Assembly (NCBI GenBank): GCA_015060245.1
Contig: SUYU01000005.1
Span: forward strand, 1 to 64,000
DNA length: 64,000 nt
Origin: Bacteroidales bacterium
GTDB lineage: Bacteria; Bacteroidota; Bacteroidia; Bacteroidales; UBA932
Reading direction: 5' to 3'
Part shown: piece by piece, positions 1 through 7,106 of the stretch
How positions within the stretch are numbered: position 1 is the stretch's first letter
Layout: the number at the start of each line of letters is the position of its first letter
Program-made: the position numbers and the translations under genes
The notes under the pieces: generated by a model
Told to the model about the DNA's origin: nothing
Seen by the model: only the letters and a program-made list of their open reading frames with translations
Databases searched by the model: none

Positions 1-190
1 CCATCATCTCAACGTGTGCAGGAACTGATGAAGAACCTGCGAACTGAGCGTCTGAGTGCATACGGCCCATTGTGTCGGTCATACCGTATGATGCAGGACC
101 TGCAGCCATGTTGTCTGGGTGAAGGGTACGGCCTGTACCGCCACCTGAAGCAACTGAGAAATATTTCTTGCCCATCTCCATGCACTCTTT
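1..190 (-). pseudogene. 3'-region fragment 1 of the GGGtGRT protein gene
   Basis: This stretch matches bases 2401-2590 of the intact GGGtGRT gene almost base for base; I count two silent changes near its left end and a Leu-to-Met change close to position 173. Read on the minus strand it still encodes the family's ASGGGTGRT motif and the following segment in frame. Similarity stops abruptly near base 190, where the upstream part of the gene is replaced by unrelated DNA. The fragment runs off the left edge of the window, so whether it continues to the natural stop codon is not visible. It has no start codon of its own in the gene's frame. It lies directly downstream of the DUF4160/DUF2442 pair. 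Probably a remnant produced by insertion or recombination at the gene's 3' end. Confidence 0.85.
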
Positions 191-242
191 TGGGCAAATT
201 TTGGGACCATCTCAAAAAAGTGGCGGCATATAAGGCGCAAAA

Positions 243-668
243 TCACACAGCAATCAATTGCTGCCCCAAAGTTCTCAGAGCCTCTTTTATCTGCATCTTC
301 CTTTGCAAACTCGGCTTCTTTACTCCATATATATACTTGGAGAGCAAACTCTTGTGAATACCTATAGACTTGGCAACCTCTGATACATTCAATTGAGGAA
401 AACGCCTGAATATCTCTGCAATCTCATTATCATAATCAGGCTCAACTGTTTCATAGAAACTGCTTATATGTATATCCTCATCTATACTATCCCAACGGAC
501 AGCATCACCAAAACGATTAATCTTAAAATCTTGCTTTTCCTGTTCTGTGGCATCTTTCAATGACGGAAAAGCCTCTAGCGGGCGACTTAAAACTTGCTTC
601 TCATCTGTGCAAATATAAATCCGCCCATCCTCAAACCATAGTTTTTCAATCTTTGCCATAATAAACAT
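243..668 (-). CDS. DUF2442 domain protein with C-terminal helix-turn-helix (antitoxin-like)
   Basis: 141 residues. The N-terminal half (about 5-75) has the DUF2442 pattern of a short beta-rich domain ending in FGDAVRWDSIDEDIHIS. The C-terminal half (about 80-130) reads as a Xre-like helix-turn-helix, with NVSEVAKSIGIHKSLLSKYI as its core. The start ATG lies three bases after the stop of the upstream DUF4160 gene, so the two are surely one operon; ATG at 659 (MAKIEKL) is an alternative start. DUF2442 and DUF4160 genes are found side by side in many bacteria and are usually suspected to be toxin-antitoxin partners; the biochemical function is not established. The HTH makes this the likely DNA-binding autorepressor of the operon, whose promoter contains a perfect palindrome at 932-953. 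The domain family call is from recognition, not a search. Confidence 0.8.
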   Translation of the reverse strand: MFIMAKIEKLWFEDGRIYICTDEKQVLSRPLEAFPSLKDATEQEKQDFKINRFGDAVRWDSIDEDIHISSFYETVEPDYDNEIAEIFRRFPQLNVSEVAKSIGIHKSLLSKYIYGVKKPSLQRKMQIKEALRTLGQQLIAV

Positions 669-671
669 TAT

Positions 672-905
672 TTAATTGTGGAACTCATTCCATTTCTGAA
701 TGAACTCCTCTCTGTACTCAACAGCCAAATCCAATGCCCTTTTAATATCCCTTGGCTTTACCCCTTTATTCTCAACCAATTCAACCTCTGGCTCCAACGC
801 AATCTTTGCCCGCCCATCACTGCTCTCCAAATGAACATGAATAGGTTTGTGTTCATCTGCATAGAAAAAGAACCTCAATCCAAATATCAATAAAACTGTT
901 GGCAT
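672..905 (-). CDS. DUF4160 domain protein (possible toxin partner)
   Basis: 77 residues, the usual size of DUF4160 proteins. It shows the family hallmarks: an N-terminal Ile-Phe-Gly-Leu-Arg-Phe-Phe-Phe strand, the H-KPIHVHLE histidine motif near residues 19-27, GRAKIALEP, and a helical C-terminus ending in EEFIQKWNEFHN. It is the first gene of a two-gene operon with the DUF2442-HTH protein, and its start is about 20 bases below a well-formed promoter at 926-956. Family members co-occur with DUF2442 proteins and are listed as putative toxin-antitoxin modules; whether this one is toxic cannot be told from sequence. The conserved histidines suggest a metal- or nucleic-acid-binding site, which is inference. 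Confidence 0.8.
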   Translation of the reverse strand: MPTVLLIFGLRFFFYADEHKPIHVHLESSDGRAKIALEPEVELVENKGVKPRDIKRALDLAVEYREEFIQKWNEFHN

Positions 906-925
906 AATTTTTTGTTTAGTTTTTA

Positions 926-956
926 CAAATATAGGTCTAATTTTTTAGACCTACAA
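926..956 (-). promoter_or_regulatory. Promoter of the DUF4160/DUF2442 operon
   Basis: Read on the minus strand there is a -7 element TATATTTG (926-933) and a TTG of a -33 element (954-956) separated by 20 bases, matching the Bacteroides consensus. Transcription would begin about 20 bases ahead of the DUF4160 start codon. Confidence 0.8.
932..953. promoter_or_regulatory. Perfect 9-bp inverted repeat between -33 and -7 boxes (candidate operator)
   Basis: The arms TAGGTCTAA (932-940) and TTAGACCTA (945-953) are exact inverted copies separated by four T's. The palindrome fills the whole spacer of the operon promoter, touching both promoter boxes. A protein bound here would block RNA polymerase. 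The HTH-bearing second gene of the operon is the obvious candidate ligand; that link is inference. Confidence 0.75.
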
Positions 957-1000
957 TTTTTACTCATCAACACCCTCCCCACACACCATAAAGGCACAAA

Positions 1001-1030
1001 AAAAGAGCCTCCCTATCGGGAAGCCCTTTT
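1001..1030 (-). terminator. Rho-independent terminator after fragment 2
   Basis: On the minus strand a GC-rich hairpin (arms 1018-1026 and 1005-1013, loop GATA, two wobble or mismatched pairs) is followed by a run of seven or more T's (997-1004 on the opposite strand is all A). It lies about 100 bases downstream of the stop codon of the GGGtGRT fragment at 1132-1297. It keeps the stretch 906-1131 otherwise free of genes. Confidence 0.8.
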
Positions 1031-1131
1031 ATATAATAAACTGTTATACAGTCAATTAACAAACTACGCTTGTTTTCCTCCTTCGCACCTCGGCAATTCA
1101 AGCAAGTTGATTGCGCTCGGTTTGGCGTCGG

Positions 1132-1297
1132 TTATTTGCTCAATGCAGTAGCAACATCCTCAGCAACAGCAACAGTAGCACCTACCATTGGGTTGTTACC
1201 GATGCCTAGGAAGCCCATCATCTCAACGTGTGCAGGAACTGAAGAAGAACCTGCAAACTGAGCGTCTGAGTGCATACGGCCCATAGTGTCAGTCACT
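1132..1297 (-). pseudogene. 3'-end fragment 2 of the GGGtGRT protein gene
   Basis: This piece encodes the last 54 or so residues of the GGGtGRT protein in frame, from TDTMGR through to the natural stop codon (ATALSK then TAA). Against the intact copy (2318-2485) I count about 13 base differences; nearly all are silent third-position changes and only one changes an amino acid (Val to Glu in AVDV). That pattern is what selection on a working gene leaves, so this end comes from a diverged functional allele and not from slow decay of a recent duplicate. Similarity ends sharply at about 1297, with no start codon upstream. It separates the DUF695-like gene from the DUF4160/DUF2442 operon. Confidence 0.85.
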
Positions 1298-1314
1298 CGC
1301 TCAAACCACTAGTT

Positions 1315-1338
1315 AAGCTTCCCCTCATCGGGAAGCTT
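1315..1338. other. Perfect 9-bp hairpin between fragment 2 and the DUF695-like gene
   Basis: AAGCTTCCC (1315-1323) and GGGAAGCTT (1330-1338) pair perfectly around a six-base loop. It lies about 45 bases below the stop of the DUF695-like gene, so it may end that transcript, but no T-run follows on either strand. The core CTTCCC...GGGAAG resembles the terminator hairpin at 1005-1026. Confidence 0.6.
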
Positions 1339-1381
1339 GTCTATATAAGAAATTTTCTAAGTTTGTGGACGTCAGATTTGT

Positions 1382-1906
1382 CTAGATTTCTTCTTTGCTA
1401 GGGAAATCCTGAAGGAACCATTCTATTTCTTTCCATTCGGGATCTCCCTCAATATGGTATTCGAAGCATCTGATCTCATTACCCTTGGCAATGATTCCGT
1501 CAAGATATTCTACGGCAGTCTGGGCATTGTGGAGCATCCATATCATCTGATATGTACCTTTGTGAGTCACTCTGGCAACGAATAATGCGTTAGGGTGCTT
1601 AGGGTCGCCTTTAAGACCCTTGTCAAATGTTTCCCCATAGTCTGCCATTGTTGCGAATTCTTCTGATGTAGGCCACAGATTGCCGTCTACATCAACGAAT
1701 TCAAAAATTATAGAGCAGTAATATCCAAAGACTTGTTTCAGGCCTATATCATCACGATTTTCATATAATGCCCGATTGACTACCATCAAAGCCTTGTCGC
1801 TTTCAAGATCAGTAGATTCAATTATAGCGAAACTCTCTTCAGGAATGCATATGGTAATAGTTTCTGGCTTTTTCTTTCTGTTAAATAATTTATCTATAAG
1901 TCCCAT
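1382..1906 (-). CDS. DUF695-like hypothetical protein
   Basis: I take the start at MGLIDKLFNRKKK (174 residues). A longer frame begins at 1954, but a -7-like element TATTTTTG covers 1952-1959 on the minus strand, which would put the upstream ATG at or before the transcription start. The protein is acidic and soluble with no signal peptide. The second half (VARVTHKGTYQMIWMLHN... then FEYHIEGDPEWKEIEWFL) resembles the DUF695 family, which ends in a similar Asp-Pro-Glu-Trp motif; function unknown. It stands alone between the intact GGGtGRT gene and fragment 2, so it looks like accessory cargo. Family assignment is tentative. Confidence 0.65.
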   Translation of the reverse strand: MGLIDKLFNRKKKPETITICIPEESFAIIESTDLESDKALMVVNRALYENRDDIGLKQVFGYYCSIIFEFVDVDGNLWPTSEEFATMADYGETFDKGLKGDPKHPNALFVARVTHKGTYQMIWMLHNAQTAVEYLDGIIAKGNEIRCFEYHIEGDPEWKEIEWFLQDFPSKEEI

Positions 1907-2261
1907 TGTCAAGCTTTGTTCTATAGTTAGTCTTTGAGTATTGCTTCTTTGCAAAAATAGAAAAATTTATTTTAATCTAATGGGATTCCAAATCATCGTG
2001 TTTTGAAAGTGTTTTTCGCTTTTTAAACTACTGCGTCTGTAGAATGCACCATCTTTTAGTTATAGGAGAGGCAAACTTTAAAAGTGGTGTTGTACCCTTC
2101 CCTTGTCCTGCCCTTGTTATACAGTTGGGCACGAAAATCCAGATCTATTGCTTCGTACTTTGAGTCGGTGTGCTTAAGTGGGCGAGGATGTTACCACTGA
2201 GCACATGGATTAGTCATGTGTGATTCACATGGCACAATATCGTGCTTAGGGGTTTATATAA
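1907..2261. other. Intergenic region without a convincing gene
   Basis: No frame here looks coding. It holds the upstream region of the DUF695-like gene (-7-like element at 1952-1959, minus strand) and a cluster of CACATG/CATGTG hexamers at 2202-2207, 2215-2220 and 2226-2231; the last two form a small inverted repeat. The only other signal is the terminator that starts at about 2264. Confidence 0.6.
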
Positions 2262-2263
2262 AT

Positions 2264-2293
2264 AAAAAAGAGACACCCTCGAAAGGATGTCTC
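2264..2293 (-). terminator. Terminator of the NifU-like/GGGtGRT operon
   Basis: On the minus strand GAGACATCCT and AGGGTGTCTC pair with one mismatch around a four-base loop (2270-2293) and are followed by six T's. The hairpin begins 25 bases after the GGGtGRT stop codon. Confidence 0.85.
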
Positions 2294-2317
2294 CGTAAAG
2301 TATTGAGATGTACTCGA

Positions 2318-3331
2318 TTACTTGCTGAGGGCAGTAGCAACATCCACAGCAACAGCAACAGTAGCACCTACCATTGGGTTGTTACCGATGCCAAGGAAGC
2401 CCATCATCTCAACGTGTGCAGGAACTGATGATGAACCTGCGAACTGAGCGTCCGAGTGCATACGGCCCATTGTGTCGGTCATACCGTATGATGCAGGACC
2501 TGCAGCCATGTTGTCTGGGTGAAGGGTACGGCCTGTACCGCCACCTGAAGCAACTGAGAAATATTTCTTGCCAAGTTCCATGCACTCTTTCTTGTAAGTA
2601 CCTGCAACCGGATGCTGGAAGCGGGTTGGGTTGGTTGAGTTACCAGTGATTGATACATCAACACCCTCAAGGTGCATGATTGCAACACCCTCTCTTACGT
2701 CGTCTGCACCGTAGCAGTTAACTTTTGCGCGAGGACCGTCTGAGTAAGCAATTTTGTTAACAACCTTAACTTTACCGGTTGCATAGTCAAACTCAGTCTG
2801 GCAATATGTAAAGCCGTTGATTCTTGAGATGATCTGGGCAGCGTCTTTACCCAAACCGTTAAGGATACAACGTAGAGGCTCTTTTCTTACTTTGTCTGCT
2901 TTTGCAGCAATCTTGATTGCACCCTCAGCAGCAGCGAATGACTCGTGACCTGCCAAGAAAGCGAAACATTTTGTCTCCTCTCTCAATAGACGTGCAGCAA
3001 GGTTTCCGTGGCCAAGACCAACTTTTCTGTCATCAGCAACTGAACCAGGGATACAGAATGACTGTAGACCCAAACCGATAGCCTCTGCTGCATCAGCAGC
3101 ATTTGCACAACCTTTCTTAAGAGCAATGGCAGCACCAACTACGTATGCCCATTTTGCATTCTCAAAACAGATAGGCTGAGTCTCCTCACAAGTTTTGTAA
3201 GGATCCAAACCATACTGCTCGCAAATCTCGTTTGCCTCTTCTATACTTTTAATGCCGTTAGCATTCAAAACCGCAATGATCTGAGCCATTCTACGGTCTT
3301 GGCTCTCAAATTTTACTTCTCTAATAGCCAT
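2318..3331 (-). CDS. GGGtGRT protein
   Basis: 337 residues, full length for the GGGtGRT family, whose name comes from the conserved motif seen here as ASGGGTGRTLHP (about residue 265). The protein is soluble, with no signal peptide, and rich in conserved Gly and Asn. Its function is unknown. It is encoded 12 bases downstream of a NifU-like Cys-containing protein, an arrangement common in Bacteroidales and some Firmicutes, which suggests a role tied to iron-sulfur or other metal chemistry (inference). The gene ends in a good terminator at 2264-2293. Two extra copies of its 3' part lie downstream (1132-1297 and 1-190), which makes the 3' end of this gene a likely insertion hot spot. Confidence 0.92.
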   Translation of the reverse strand: MAIREVKFESQDRRMAQIIAVLNANGIKSIEEANEICEQYGLDPYKTCEETQPICFENAKWAYVVGAAIALKKGCANAADAAEAIGLGLQSFCIPGSVADDRKVGLGHGNLAARLLREETKCFAFLAGHESFAAAEGAIKIAAKADKVRKEPLRCILNGLGKDAAQIISRINGFTYCQTEFDYATGKVKVVNKIAYSDGPRAKVNCYGADDVREGVAIMHLEGVDVSITGNSTNPTRFQHPVAGTYKKECMELGKKYFSVASGGGTGRTLHPDNMAAGPASYGMTDTMGRMHSDAQFAGSSSVPAHVEMMGFLGIGNNPMVGATVAVAVDVATALSK

Positions 3332-3343
3332 TTTCTTTCCTCC

Positions 3344-4045
3344 TTATTCGTTACGTGGGTCAATGTGTTTTACAGCACCTTGCTCAGCAGTGAAACGGCC
3401 ATAAGTACCGGTAACTTTCTTTAATGCCTCATTAGCATCTGTGCCTTTTTTGATCTCCTCCATGAATTTGCCCATGTGAACAAACTCATATCCGCAAATC
3501 TCGTCATTTTTGTCAAGAGCCAAAGTCTTGATGTAGCCCTCAGCCATCTCAAGGTAACGTGGACCTTTAGCCAAAGTACCGTAAAGTGTACCAACCTGGC
3601 TTCTTAGGCCTTTACCCAAATCCTCAAGACCTGCACCAATAATAAGACCGCCCTCTGAGAATGCTGACTGTGTACGTCCGTAAACGATCTGAAGGAACAA
3701 CTCTCTCATTGCAGTGTTGATGGCATCACAAACAAGGTCAGTGTTCAATGCCTCAAGAATGGTCTTGCCAGGAAGAATCTCAGATGCCATAGCAGCAGAG
3801 TGGGTCATACCTGAACAACCGATTGTCTCAACCAAAGCCTCTTGGATAATACCCTCTTTTACGTTTAGGGTAAGTTTGCAGGCACCCTGTTGAGGAGCGC
3901 ACCAGCCAATACCGTGAGTCAAACCTGAAATATCTTTGATCTCTTTGCTTCTCACCCATTTACCCTCTTCTGGAATAGGTGCTGGTCCGTGGTTAGGACC
4001 TTTTTTTACAACACACATGTGTTGAACTTCGTGTGAATAAACCAT
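3344..4045 (-). CDS. Iron-sulfur cluster assembly scaffold-like (NifU_N-type) protein
   Basis: 233 residues. Conserved cysteines sit in the segments GIGWCAPQQGACKL (about 46-60) and ETIGCSGMTHSAAMASEIL (about 73-92), similar to the cluster-binding part of NifU/IscU-type scaffolds. The rest is helical. It is the first gene of a two-gene operon with the GGGtGRT protein, 12 bases upstream of it, and database entries in Bacteroidota commonly carry the scaffold name. That it builds clusters is inference from family similarity. Upstream, a -7 element TATATTTG on the minus strand (4099-4106) probably belongs to its promoter, although no clear -33 box is seen at the right distance. Confidence 0.8.
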   Translation of the reverse strand: MVYSHEVQHMCVVKKGPNHGPAPIPEEGKWVRSKEIKDISGLTHGIGWCAPQQGACKLTLNVKEGIIQEALVETIGCSGMTHSAAMASEILPGKTILEALNTDLVCDAINTAMRELFLQIVYGRTQSAFSEGGLIIGAGLEDLGKGLRSQVGTLYGTLAKGPRYLEMAEGYIKTLALDKNDEICGYEFVHMGKFMEEIKKGTDANEALKKVTGTYGRFTAEQGAVKHIDPRNE

Positions 4046-4098
4046 AAGAAATTTATTTAATCGTTAATCAATTTCCTTAACTAAATTTTGTTCGGGCG

Positions 4099-4106
4099 CA
4101 AATATA
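4099..4106 (-). promoter_or_regulatory. Probable -7 element for the NifU-like/GGGtGRT operon
   Basis: TATATTTG on the minus strand, 54 bases before the start codon of the NifU-like gene. No convincing -33 element 19-21 bases further up. Confidence 0.45.
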
Positions 4107-4161
4107 GTGTATTTTTACAACTTATACGATGTAAATATTTGTAATTATATATATTATCTAC

Positions 4162-7056
4162 ATGAAATATCTTAATTTAACACTTTTGTTCTGCCTGTTT
4201 TCTGTAATTTGTACGGCGCAGAAACCTCCAATTGATCATTCTGTTTATGACTCTTGGAAAAGTATCAAAAGCCTTAAGGCTCCAGGCAACAGCCACATCC
4301 TTGTATATAACATTACCCCCCAGCAGGGTGACAGCAAGTTGGTTTTCCACAACACCAAAACAGGCAAGGATATATTTGTTGAACGTGCCATACACTCAAT
4401 AATGCCAGGCTCTTCCACTGCAGCCATTACTCCCGACGGCACCCGTGCAATAGCAACAATCAAGCCATTCTTTGAGCAGACACGCAATGCAAAAATAAAG
4501 AAGACCAAGAAGGATGATATGCCAAAGGATACTTTGGCCATTGTTGACCTTACCACAGGCAACATAACAAAATTCCCTGCAGCAGCAGGCTTCAAGGCTC
4601 CTGCCATATTGGGCAACAGAATCGCATTCCAGAAAGCACCAAAAAGGGACAGTCTATTCATCCTCGACATAACTTCCGGCTCAATTACCGACACCATCCT
4701 TAATGTAGGTTCCTATAATTTTTCTCCCGACGGTTCGTTGCTTGTTTACGTAACCAAACCAAAGGCCGACAAAAAGAAAAAGGAGTCTGCCGATTCTACA
4801 GCCACTTCAAAAGAGGCTGCATGCAATAAAGAGGCACAGCCTGCAATGGTTGCATACAATATGGCAACAGGCGAGAGCACTGAGGTTCTGTCGGGACCAA
4901 AAGGAAGCAAAATAAACCTTCCTTCATTCTACAAGAACAATGTAATGGCATTCAGTGCCAATACAGACACAGCAAAGACCGCCAAGAACAACCTTGTAAT
5001 ATATATGTACAACCCTGCTACAAAATCACTTGTTGAGGCAGTAAACAAAAATGCAGAGGGTATGAATGCAGGCTGGATCATCTCTCCAAACGGAAATATT
5101 GCCTTCAGCGAGAACGGCAGCAGACTATTCTTTGGCACTGCACCAAAACCAATGGAAAAGGATACCACAATCCCTGACTTTGAGAAGCCTCAACTTGACA
5201 TCTGGAGTTGGCATGATGACTATATCCAACCGGGTCAACTTCTTACACTCAATGAGGATTTGAGACAGGCCTACACAGCCTACATAAACATTGACCCTGT
5301 GACCATGCAGCCTGCAGGCAAGAGGATTGTGCAGTTGGGAGACATTGATGTTCCTGAAATTGATGTGACCGACGGCGGAAATGCAGATTTTGTTCTTTTT
5401 GAGAATGACAAGAGATTCAGACTAATGTCACAATGGAGTTACATCCATCCTACCGACATCTATATCATGAATGTGAAGGACGGCTCACGCAAACTCCTTT
5501 ACAAGGATGTATATTATGAACTTTCAGCCTCTGAAGATGGCCAGTTCTACGCAATTTATGACATGCAGAACAAATGGTGGCTGCTTCACAATATGGCAAC
5601 GGGCGAGTTGAAGAACCTTACAGCAGACCTTCCGGGCAAATTCTATGACATAGAGCATGACACTCCAAGCCTTCCAAGATCTGCAGGTCCTGCATTGTGG
5701 CTTGATGACAACAGCGCCCTTTTCATAAATGATTACTACGATGTGTGGAGCATTGACCCTAAAGGCACAAGAGAACCAATCTGCATTACTGAGGGCTTTG
5801 GCAAAGAGAACAATATCTCATTCACCCCAATGTTCAACCTGATTGACAAACCGACCATCACCTACGGTCCTAGCGGCTACAACCGCTTTGCAAGAAAGAT
5901 CAATGCCGGCACTCCTATATTCCTGAATGCCTACAACAATGTCACCAAGGAGAATGGAATTTACAGCAAGGACCTTTCAAAGAAAAAGGGCAAACTTGTA
6001 AAACTTCAGGACGGTCCATACACCTACCGCAACTTCACTTACATCAAGGGGGAGAAGGGCAAGGCTCCTGTATATGCTTACCTGAAAGGCAACTTCCAGA
6101 ATCCTATGGATTTGTGGATAACCAAAGATAACTTCAAGTCAGAGAGCAAACTCACAGATATCAACCCTCAGCAAAGAGATTACAACTGGGGTACAGCCGA
6201 ACTTGTAAGTTGGTATACACTCGACAGCATCAAGGCCGACGGTATCCTCTACAAACCTGAAGACTTTGACCCTAACAAGAAGTATCCGGTAATTATATAC
6301 TTCTATGAGAAGAGTTCAAATACCCTTCACCGCTACTCACAGCCTGCTCCAAGCCGCTCAACAGTAAATATCCCTTACTTTGTAAGCAACGGCTACATTG
6401 TATTTGTACCGGACATCTACTATTTTGACGGTCACCCTGGCCAGAGCGCAATGCGTTCAATCATGCCTGGTGTTGAGATGCTTGAGCAGTTCCCATGGAT
6501 TGACGGCAAGAATATGGCAATCCAGGGCCAGAGTTGGGGCGGTTATCAGGTTGCATACATGATTACCCAGACCAACAAGTTCAAGGCTGCCGGAGCAGGT
6601 GCTCCAGTTGCCAATATGACAAGTGCTTACGGAGGTGTAAGATGGGGCAGCGGAATTACCCGTCAGTTCCAGTATGAGCAGACCCAGAGCCGCATTGGCA
6701 AGGACCTTTGGAGCGGATATGACCTTTATGTCGAGAACTCTCCTCTATTCTTCCTTCCTAATGTGACCACTCCTGTACTTATCATGCACAATGACCAGGA
6801 CGGCGCCGTTCCATGGTATCAGGGAATTGAGTTGTTTGCCGGTTTGAAGAGACTTGGCAAGGTTGCATGGTTGCTTCAGTACAACAACGAGGAGCATAAC
6901 CTTGAGGAGTTGCGCAATGCAAAGGACTTGAGCATACGTCTTGAGCAGTTCTTCAACCACTATCTGAAAGGAGCCCCAATGCCTAAATGGATGAAATATG
7001 GCCGTCCGGCAGTTGAGAAAGAGTATGACCTTGGTTATGAACTTATTGAGGAGTAA
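4162..7056 (+). CDS. Secreted S9 family (prolyl oligopeptidase-type) peptidase
   Basis: 964 residues with a cleavable signal peptide (about 1-19, ending in CTAQ). The long middle part is a beta-propeller-like region with repeated SPDG/TPDG motifs. The C-terminal alpha/beta-hydrolase domain carries the catalytic triad: Ser791 in GQSWGGYQ, Asp880 in NDQDGAVPW and His912 in EEHNLEE. Such enzymes cleave peptides after proline or other small residues in the periplasm and feed amino-acid users. The subgroup is not clear; at 964 residues it is longer than typical DPP4 and DPP5 enzymes because of a Lys-rich insertion near residues 205-225. The downstream S9 gene is 50 bases away in the same direction, so co-transcription is likely. 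Confidence 0.9.
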   Translation: MKYLNLTLLFCLFSVICTAQKPPIDHSVYDSWKSIKSLKAPGNSHILVYNITPQQGDSKLVFHNTKTGKDIFVERAIHSIMPGSSTAAITPDGTRAIATIKPFFEQTRNAKIKKTKKDDMPKDTLAIVDLTTGNITKFPAAAGFKAPAILGNRIAFQKAPKRDSLFILDITSGSITDTILNVGSYNFSPDGSLLVYVTKPKADKKKKESADSTATSKEAACNKEAQPAMVAYNMATGESTEVLSGPKGSKINLPSFYKNNVMAFSANTDTAKTAKNNLVIYMYNPATKSLVEAVNKNAEGMNAGWIISPNGNIAFSENGSRLFFGTAPKPMEKDTTIPDFEKPQLDIWSWHDDYIQPGQLLTLNEDLRQAYTAYINIDPVTMQPAGKRIVQLGDIDVPEIDVTDGGNADFVLFENDKRFRLMSQWSYIHPTDIYIMNVKDGSRKLLYKDVYYELSASEDGQFYAIYDMQNKWWLLHNMATGELKNLTADLPGKFYDIEHDTPSLPRSAGPALWLDDNSALFINDYYDVWSIDPKGTREPICITEGFGKENNISFTPMFNLIDKPTITYGPSGYNRFARKINAGTPIFLNAYNNVTKENGIYSKDLSKKKGKLVKLQDGPYTYRNFTYIKGEKGKAPVYAYLKGNFQNPMDLWITKDNFKSESKLTDINPQQRDYNWGTAELVSWYTLDSIKADGILYKPEDFDPNKKYPVIIYFYEKSSNTLHRYSQPAPSRSTVNIPYFVSNGYIVFVPDIYYFDGHPGQSAMRSIMPGVEMLEQFPWIDGKNMAIQGQSWGGYQVAYMITQTNKFKAAGAGAPVANMTSAYGGVRWGSGITRQFQYEQTQSRIGKDLWSGYDLYVENSPLFFLPNVTTPVLIMHNDQDGAVPWYQGIELFAGLKRLGKVAWLLQYNNEEHNLEELRNAKDLSIRLEQFFNHYLKGAPMPKWMKYGRPAVEKEYDLGYELIEE

Positions 7057-7095
7057 TCTCCGGAATATAAATGGAGTAATCACCGGAATATAAAA
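7050..7095 (+). repeat. 23-bp tandem duplication spanning a stop codon
   Basis: The 23 bases at 7050-7072, which include the TAA stop of the first S9 peptidase gene, are repeated directly at 7073-7095 with two changes. It occupies most of the 50-base gap between the two S9 genes. Confidence 0.85.
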
Positions 7096-7106
7096 TATAT
7101 CATAAT

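Noticed and set aside
9-357. Open frames on both strands across the left-end fragment
   Set aside because: They are out of frame with the GGGtGRT protein and are shadows of the fragment and of the DUF2442 gene.
906-2317. The hairpins at 1005-1026, 1315-1338 and 2270-2293 considered as attachment sites of an integrase
   Set aside because: Two sit at terminator positions with T-runs, their sequences differ, and no recombinase is visible. A role in the insertions is not shown.
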